This document shows, in pieces, positions 57,053 to 64,000 of a stretch of 64,000 nt of DNA (positions within the stretch are counted from its first letter, which is position 1; every line of letters begins with the position of its first letter). The stretch is taken from positions 15,034,366 to 15,098,365 of the forward strand of contig CM069611.1 of assembly GCA_035771175.1 (NCBI GenBank). Direction: 5' to 3'. This DNA comes from Paratinospora sagittata. Lineage: Eukaryota; Streptophyta; Magnoliopsida; Ranunculales; Menispermaceae. The position numbers and the translations under genes are program-made. A model generated the notes under the pieces. That model was not told the DNA's origin. It saw nothing but the letters and a program-made list of their open reading frames with translations, and did not search any database.

Positions 57053-57848
57053 AAGCCAATCAAAGTATGCTAAGAAAATGGTTAAAATGCTTTAAATGCA
57101 TAATTTGAAATCGATTGATACTTCTTCTACCTCTACAATCAAATTAGATAAGGATGAAAAAGGCAAATCAATTGATTCAAAACTTTATAGAAGTATGATT
57201 AGAAGTCTGTTGTACTTAACCGCAAGTCGACCTGACATTATGTTCAGCATCTGTCTTTGTGCAAGATTTCAATTAGAACCTAAAGAATCTCATTTAAAGT
57301 GTGTCAAACGAATATTCAGATACATAAATGGCACAACACAATTAGGAATTTGGCATTCCAAAGGTACTACATTTGATCTGAGAAGTTATGTAGACTCTGA
57401 CTATGCTGGTAGTCTAACTGACAGGAAAAGTACCTCCGGATTTTGTCACTTTCTTGGAAATTCTTTAATTTCTTGGTTTTGTAAGAAGCAACACTCAGTG
57501 GCATTATCCACAGCTGAAGCAGCATATATTGCAGTTGGAAGATGTTGTTCTCAGGTTCTATACATGAAACAATTTCGAGATTATCAAATATTTATTCAAT
57601 GTGTTGAGATTTTGTGTGACAATACTAGTGCTATTAAAATATCTAAAAATCTTGTATTGCACTCCCGAACTAAACATATTCAAATAAGACATCACTTTTT
57701 ACGGGATCATGTGCAAAATGGAAAAGTCATATTGTGTCACATTGGAACCAAAGAGCAACTTGTTGACATATTTACTAAAGCCTTACCAGAAGACCAATTT
57801 GTTCATATTCGAAGAGAGCTTGGCATGTTTTCTAAGACTAATCTATGA
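57053..57848 (+). pseudogene. Copia-2 RNase H
   Basis: Open from 57096 to a stop at 57846. The RT connection reads SKLYRSMIRSLLYLTASRPDIMFS. RNase H follows, with its catalytic Asp in YVDSDYAG, Glu in STAEAAYIA and Asp in CDNTSAI, ending TKEQLVDIFTKAL and a typical C-terminus. All key residues are present. Upstream frame breaks mean it could not be made as part of a full polyprotein from this copy. Confidence 0.88.
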
Positions 57849-58136
57849 TACTTACCTCTATTACCTCTATATAGGGGGAGACATATTTCATGATTCTTTG
57901 CTCTTTTTGATATTTCAAAAGGGGGAGAAGCAATATCATTGAAGCATTATATATTCAGGGGGAGTTTAACACTAAGGGGGAGTCTTAGTGGAGTTTTCAA
58001 TACAGTCCTTGGAAATACACTCATATCATATGAAACAATGAACATTAGTACTGCATCTCATACATAATCACATTATTGTATTAGCATGCTTCAAAGTCTA
58101 TAGTAATGTGTTTGAAATCATCAAAAAGGGGGAGAT
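57849..58136 (+). other. Copia-2 polypurine tracts
   Basis: Five G-rich tracts: TATAGGGGGAG (57870), AAAAGGGGGAGAAG (57917), CAGGGGGAG (57957), AAGGGGGAG (57975) and AAAAAGGGGGAGAT (58123-58136), the last abutting the LTR. No envelope-like ORF. Confidence 0.8.
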
Positions 58137-60187
58137 TGTTGAACCAATTATCCTCATGTCCCTCACGAGAATATGTCTCTAATATGAAAGATATTTTGAT
58201 GATTACAAACCACATTTTGTTTATGATATTATTGCATACATAGCATATCTAATCTTACTTGAAGGTTTCAAAAGAATCAATGATGCATGGCGAACGTATT
58301 AAAGATCTACTTGAAGACCATGATCATTTGAAGATGTTCGATAGTATGATTAGATTATGATAGGTTGTAGGACCTTCTATGCCATTTGATTCAACAATAT
58401 GCATGACTGCACATTTTAATCGAATTGATTTTCAATCATTTGCATATTTGATTTAATTCGAAAATATAATGCCTTATCTAGCTTTAATCGAGAAATCAAA
58501 AATCATTTTTATAAAGTTTTTTAGGATGCTAATGTTTTAGCAGTGCTCTCCTCGACTTTATGAGTCAAGGCGCTGATAAAATATTAGGACGTTCAAGGTT
58601 GACTTGAACTGATTCATTAGGATGCTTACTTGTAAGAAGCGGTCTTCCTTTTTGTCAACCTTTGAAAGTGTCAGAACGCTGACTTAGTGTCAGCTCATTG
58701 GAAGTTCTCTTAGTTTTTAATTGATTTCTATCTTTAAGGATGTTGATAGTTACAAGTTGAATAAACTATCAGGATGCTACTTGTATGGGAGCGCCCTCAT
58801 CTTTAGAATCAACTTAATAACTTTCACGACGCTTACTGTCATTCAGCGCACTTAATCGTGTTTTAAAAATAGTTTTCAAATTTCAACACGCTTACTTGTG
58901 AGTAGTGCCCTTGTGCGTATATGTGTTTTAAAAACAAAGCAGGACGCTAACTGTCGAAGTAGCGCCCTCATGATTTGAGTCGTTTAATTGTCAAAGTAAG
59001 TCAGGACGCTTACGATTTAGTAGCGCCCTCAATTCACTGTTCAGCAGAACGCTTATGCTTCATGAGCACCCTCAAGGAACAAAATGACAAAGATGATATT
59101 AAGTGTCAGGACGCTAATATAACAATGCTACTATTCTGTCACTGACACTATTTCTATTAGCTTTTTCAGAACCGTACAAAAACTTTTTAGAACGTTTTAG
59201 AACCGTACAAAAACTTTTTGAACGTTCTAATACTCTGTCAGAACATTCTTTTTTCATGAATGATCAGATGATTCAGGTGTTATTGTCGTAATATGCACAG
59301 AGCTAAATCGATCCATTTCAGGAAAGAATGTAGACGTTGTATTTGAGATAACCTTGAGTGCCAAAATTCATCAAGGCCATTGCGCCTCTATTATTTCTAT
59401 ATATACATGTTGCCTTAGTGTAAAAAAACTACGAATCAATACGAAAACTGATATTCATTCAAAAACGCATTAAACAGTTTTCACTTGTGCAAAATAACTT
59501 TTTGAAAATTAGTCGTCTTTCATTCGTGCTTGAACTTCCAATCATTTTAAAGGAAAAACATCAAGTCTTCTGAATTGATTGATCTTCATCTTCATCTTTT
59601 TCAAAATCCATTGAAGAAGACAAAAGCTCTTTGAACTTGTTTTTCAGCCAAACTTCATCATATATATTTGTTGAATTTGTGGTAACAGAAGGTTCAATCC
59701 AAAGCTTTGTAAGTATCACTTTGATTCTGAGTAAAGGGAATCATATCTCATCTTGTATTCAGTTTGCAGTGACTGGTTAGTCACTGGGCAAGAGCAAGTG
59801 TTGCTCAAAATTGTAACAGTCCTCTCTCACCTGGAAGTTGAGAAATTGTCGTCTCACTCCCGTAATTTGAGAAACGGTCTTCTCACACCTGTAAGATGAG
59901 AAACGGTAGTTCTCAAACCCATAAGTTGAGAAAGTGTACCGATTTATTCTTCACCCGTAAAAAGGTCCATAGTGGAGTTTGAACAAATTCTAACTGAGGA
60001 GGTTAGGTAGTGGACGTAGGCGAGGTCGAATCAGTATAAATCCTAATTGCATTGTCTCATTTACATTTACCGTATCTATTTGCTATGCTTTGTTTAATCT
60101 GCTTTCACTAATCCGCACATTACCAAGAAAGGTAAAAATTTGCTAAGTGTCCAATTCTCCCCCCTCTTGGACATATCTGGGCCAACA
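58137..60187 (+). repeat. Copia-2 3' LTR
   Basis: 2051 bp, TGTTGAACC...GCCAACA, full length. GGACGCT array 58525-59072, TATATATAC 59398-59406, hairpin array 59816-59950 with stems such as TTCTCA/TGAGAA and loops CCCATAAG, CCTGTAAG and CCCGTAAT. Confidence 0.9.
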
Positions 60188-60811
60188 ATTTATTGTTTAG
60201 GTTTTCTCCAAGAGGCTTAATAGTGTCTCAGGTTTTGTCCTGGAGCGGCATGTCTGGGGTACCGTGTCGATCCTGACGCTACTTGGAGAGGGGTATCGAC
60301 ATATGAGATGGCCTCAAAGGTTATGTCTTAATCTCAACCAAGGAAACCCCACTTATATAACCCTAGGCTTAGCAATAATTTTAAGATACATCAAAGAAAA
60401 GGGTTTGTAAGGATAAGATAAGTTGATTCTCATTTGAGCATAAATTAAACATATATTAAGGATCAAACAAGGTAAAATTAAAAATGATCTTCTTAGAGAC
60501 TTTGAATTAGAATCAAATCATTTGTCTCTAGAAATCATTAGTCATTCTTTAAGAATAAGACTCGTATTATATTAATCTAAAATATCTTATTTTCTTAAGA
60601 ATAACTCATTAACTAAGCCTTCACATAATTTATAAAATTCCACATGGCTTAGATCTCGCTTGCTCTATTTGAATGAATATCATATGCTTAATTTCATATT
60701 TCTTAATATTCATTCCTTTAGAGATAAGTTCAGTCCAAATGACTAAAAGAACTTTACTTCTTCATTCATAATTAATCTTAGTCATTTACTTGGACAAATC
60801 AACATGTTAGT
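60188..60811. other. Probable end of the sense Tekay-like LTR, then unassigned DNA
   Basis: The first ~120 bp, with a GC-richer TCTGGGGTACCGTGTCGATC stretch, would continue the LTR cut by Copia-2. From about 60310 to 60811 I see no ORF and no element match. Imperfect inverted repeats occur, for example ATGACTAA at 60739 against TTAGTCAT at 60779. Confidence 0.4.
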
Positions 60812-61827
60812 ATTGGCCCAGATATGTCCAAGAGGGGGGTGAATTGGACACTTAGTCAATTTAAAAGTAAATGCAATGGCAAAATAAAAGTGCGGAAAAT
60901 AAATAAAACTTGCACAGTCGATTTATAGTGGTTCGGCTACTTGCCTAGGTTCACTACCTAACCTCCTCAGTTAGGGTTTTAAACGTTACCACTAAGGGAT
61001 TCTCTTACGGGTAAGAATCAAACCGTTACACCTTTTCTCAACTTCTAGGTGTGAGAATAACTGTTACACTGCTCAACTTGCAGGCTTGAGACCAACCTAT
61101 CTCAACTTCCGCGTGTGAAACAAACCTAAAGACTTGACTTACCGGTGCAAGACAACCTATCTCAACTTACGGGTGTGAAACAAACCTAAACTTGTTGAAT
61201 ACAAGAATATCAACTCAGTAGTTTATCTAACTACAGTTACAACCTTGATACAATATACAAGATATGAAATGAAGTACAACTGTATCCTATGAACTCTCTC
61301 AAATTTCCCTTTCAGCAAGAATAATATAAGTTAAAATAGTGCTGAAAAATTTGAGTGAAAACTGTTCAATCTTTCAAATGGATTTTCAGACAAAGATATA
61401 AAATTAGCTTACTATGAAAATCATTTGAATAAACTGAGTTTCAAAGGCAACGATTTGAAATAAAAATAGTTTAAACTTTTAAATCAAGTAAAAATTCGAC
61501 TAACTTTCAAAAGTGTTTTGGCTTAATGAATTTTCTGTCTTAGCAAATTGTTAAGTGCTAGTATTTATAGACTTGTAGAGATGAAGTTGTTGTTCATTTG
61601 AATTTGAATTTCAAAGATGAACGTTTACACTCAACAGCTAGAATGTATCACAAAAATGGCAATTGCACATTTTATGAACATTCTGATTCTCTTCAGATTC
61701 ACAAATAAGGAAAGTCCAAAAGGACGTGGTTCATGAATAAGAAGATATATCTGACAAATCCAAAAAGTTGATTTTTGTAAGAAAAGTTGTTCTAAAAAGC
61801 GGTTCAAAAAGATGTATGTGTCAGTTT
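60812..61827 (-). repeat. Half of a Copia-1-type LTR, antisense
   Basis: Begins TATTGGCCCAGATATG, one change from the expected TGTTGGCCC. Contains the hairpin array in antisense (60990-61190, with extra divergent units) and the minus-strand TATA box 61561-61569. Cut at 61827 by element F at the point matching about 10485 in Copia-1. Confidence 0.8.
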
Positions 61828-63252
61828 TGCGATAAAATTCAGATTCGCAAGTGTACGAATAGTCAAGTTATAATAAATTCGAGGTGAGTCGGGTAATCGT
61901 ATCTACAAGGATTATTTACCTCACCAATTATCATTTTCACTAATTTCTAACTTTATCTACTAATCAAACTATAGAGATTTAAATGAATTAAAAATCAAAT
62001 GTAACTAATTTAAACTAAACAAATTATGATAAAAGCCAATATATGCGAAAATCTAGAGAATCAACTTCACCTAACCTTTCAATTATGTAATTTAGATGTG
62101 TCTAGTATCAAATCAATTTCTTAGTCTATAAGTCAAAATCCTCTCGTCTCTAATTCCCTCTCTCGAGTGTCGAATTAAACCGTATCATTAAGATTAAGAT
62201 TCGATCTCTCGATAAAACCCTAATTCCTAACAACCCATTAAACTCTGTGATTTTCCTACAACTTCATGAAACCTTGTAAACCTCTTGATTCTACAACAAA
62301 TTCATGTCATAATCCCCTAGTTCCAACCTAGAAAGCCCTCTCTCGAGTGTAGCCTTCCAATTCTAGAATCATTCGATTTGTGGCCAAGAAACCAAAAGCA
62401 TTAAGAATATGGAATTATAAATAAACTATGGAAATTTCATTGATAACAAATAAAATCTAATATTAAATCATAATATTCAAGTTAGGATCTGTATCCTCTT
62501 TACAACAATAGATTGGTTCATACTTTGAATGATCAAAGCACAAAGCATGGAGAAAAACTCTAAAGTAAACATGAATAGCAAACTAGAAATATTGGAACTT
62601 GAATCTTCCTCCTTGCTTCCAAACCCAAATCTTCGTGTTCCTTCACTCCTAGCCTTCTTGTTCTATTCTCCAGTGTGTTCTCCCCCGAAAGGCCCTAAAA
62701 TTTGATATATTATATGCCCCTTTCATTCAAAATCCAAATTAGAAAGTCCTAAAAAAAATCGCCCAAATTGAAATCATAACATAGGCGTGCCGGCGCTACG
62801 TTAACTTTTTCCAACGCCGCGGCGCCCAGTCCCTCAACATTTCAGCACATTTCAGTGTCACGGAGCCCAGAGCCTCACTTTTCACTGGTTCCAGCGCCGT
62901 GGTGCCCAAAACCTCAACTGTTGCGCCTGATTCTTGGACTTAGCCAATTTTTGCCTCTTTTCTACTTAGGCTTTTCATTTTTCTCCTTTGCCACTTTTTG
63001 TACGTGTTCATCCAAATCCATGACTAATGCATCCAAACACCTACAAAAACAAAGAAGATTAAATTAATAACTCACTCAAATATAAATTAAATCAAATTTA
63101 TTAACTAATCAACTAAAATAATGCATAAAAACAAAATTAATCCTAAACTAACAAATATATTAAAACTAACATAAACCTATCAAACTAATGCATGAACTGT
63201 CCTTAATACACCTAAAACATGCTCTAAAACCAATCTAAATATGCAGCTATCA
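61828..63252 (-). repeat. Element F LTR (Athila/Tat type), antisense
   Basis: Plus strand TGCGATAAAATTC...GCAGCTATCA. Its first 60 bases align with the right LTR of E (ACAAGTGTACGAAT corresponds to GCAAGTGTACGAAT). GC-rich palindromic motifs lie at 62783-62915. The element continues rightwards out of the window. Confidence 0.8.
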
Positions 63253-64000
63253 AATACCCCCAAACTTAAGACTTTAATCGTCCCGAGCAAAGAGAAAACA
63301 AAACTAAAACTCATGATTATCATAACCATTCTACAGTCACACTCTCGCACAATTAAAGACTTAACTCAACGTTATAAACATATGCATGGCCTCCAAGATC
63401 ACACCAAAAGAATATTTACTTCTAGGAAGAATTTCAAGAGTATAAAATTGTCTAGAATTTCAACCCAACTCTCACCAAGTTTTGCCTTTGATTCTTTCAC
63501 ACATGAGTACATAGCTAATCTCATCAGACCAATCATGCAAATCATGAACAAGGGCAAGCAAGTGTTAAGTGTAGGATCTCAAACTATATAATTTATGTTG
63601 GAACTCCATAGTTAAGTCTTTCACACCACTCTCCACTAATGTAGATCACACACCATTTAGAATCAATAGGTCTTTCATAGGTTGTAATGTAAGGCTTAGG
63701 TTCAAAGGTAGGAAGAATAGAAACATTATAGCTCAAAACACCCTAAACACTTTGATCAATTACTAACATCCACTACATTGCATTTGAAACCAAAACCTCT
63801 TTTCAACACATATATCTCTCAAATATTCTCATTCTCATTCTTTTGTTTGCTTTTTATCATCATTCACTTTTCTTTTATAGAATGATACACCCCCCAAACT
63901 TGCTTCTTTTCACACATAGATGTAACATCCTTTTCTTCTCTTTTTCATCTTCTTTTCTTTTTCTTCTTTTTCTTTCAATACTATTCATAAGCAAACTAAA
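63253..64000 (-). other. Element F polypurine tract and 3' noncoding region, cut by window end
   Basis: On the minus strand CTTAAGTTTGGGGGTA precedes the LTR. The conserved block shared with B and E lies at 63607-63720. A CT-rich low-complexity stretch closes the window. The plus-strand ORF 63241-63591 has no family match and lies across the tract, so it is not taken as a gene. Confidence 0.65.

Larger units (their letters stand above)
52248..60187 (+). mobile_element. Copia-2: SIRE-type Ty1/copia element with pol, leader deleted
   Basis: LTRs at 52248-53954 (end missing) and 58137-60187 start TGTTGAACCAATTATCC; the right one ends GCCAACA. Flanks are GTTTA and ATTTA, a one-mismatch TSD. The interior has a zinc knuckle, protease, integrase, RT and RNase H in copia order, then several polypurine tracts. 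LTR end, primer site and most of gag are gone. By eye about 9 of the first 240 LTR bases differ, fewer than in Copia-1. No envelope-like ORF lies between RNase H and the 3' LTR. Confidence 0.85.

Noticed and set aside
1..64000. Host genes or tRNA/rRNA genes
   Set aside because: No exon-like ORF, tRNA cloverleaf or rRNA sequence was recognised; all longer ORFs are retrotransposon or repeat derived.

Overview
The window looks like a gene-free stretch of flowering-plant nuclear DNA, probably from a large eudicot genome. It is AT-rich and made almost entirely of nested LTR retrotransposons and their remains. I found no host gene, tRNA, rRNA or CRISPR array. All family and lineage names below are read by eye from protein motifs, primer-binding sites and LTR ends.

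Layout. (1) 1-9330 holds an Athila/Tat-type Ty3/gypsy element B (minus strand) next to gag fragments of a Tekay-like chromovirus A. A 2 kb gag+LTR block is present twice (116-2094 and 7309-9330). (2) 9331-9533 and 38894-41379 are one antisense Tekay-like LTR, split by Copia-1 (9534-38893). Copia-1 is a SIRE-type Ty1/copia element with an exact ACACT target-site duplication (TSD). It keeps gag and an envelope-like ORF but has no pol. (3) Inside Copia-1 lie a broken antisense copia LTR (13739-15011 and 27741-28209), a tail-to-tail pair of Tekay-like chromoviruses within that LTR (D1 15012-19830, D2 19831-27740), and a pol-less Athila/Tat-type element E (29763-35584, TSD ATTGG). (4) 41380-48930 is a copia fragment (LTR end, primer site, gag). 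It is broken by an antisense solo LTR (42125-46813, TSD AGAGT) that itself contains another solo LTR (43217-46230, TSD GCTCG), and by a sense solo LTR of family B (47214-48660, TSD AGTAG). (5) 49715-52247 is a sense Tekay-like LTR, interrupted by Copia-2 (52248-60187), a SIRE-type element with pol but a deleted 5' leader and gag. (6) 60812-64000 is a half copia LTR broken by Athila-type element F, which runs off the window.

Most coding regions carry stops or frameshifts. Gag would build the particle; protease, reverse transcriptase, RNase H and integrase would copy and insert the element; the envelope-like ORF has no known role. In Copia-1 and E the pol functions could only come from another element.

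The most interesting signal is RNA-like. Several copia LTR families carry, between the TATA box and the primer site, arrays of short hairpins. The stem sequences change in a paired way while the loop core stays close to CCCGTAAG. Upstream of them is a second array of inverted half-sites, GGACGCT ... AGCGCCC. The Athila-type elements share a separate conserved noncoding 3' block and a GCATTG/CAATGC hairpin beside a polypurine-like tract.
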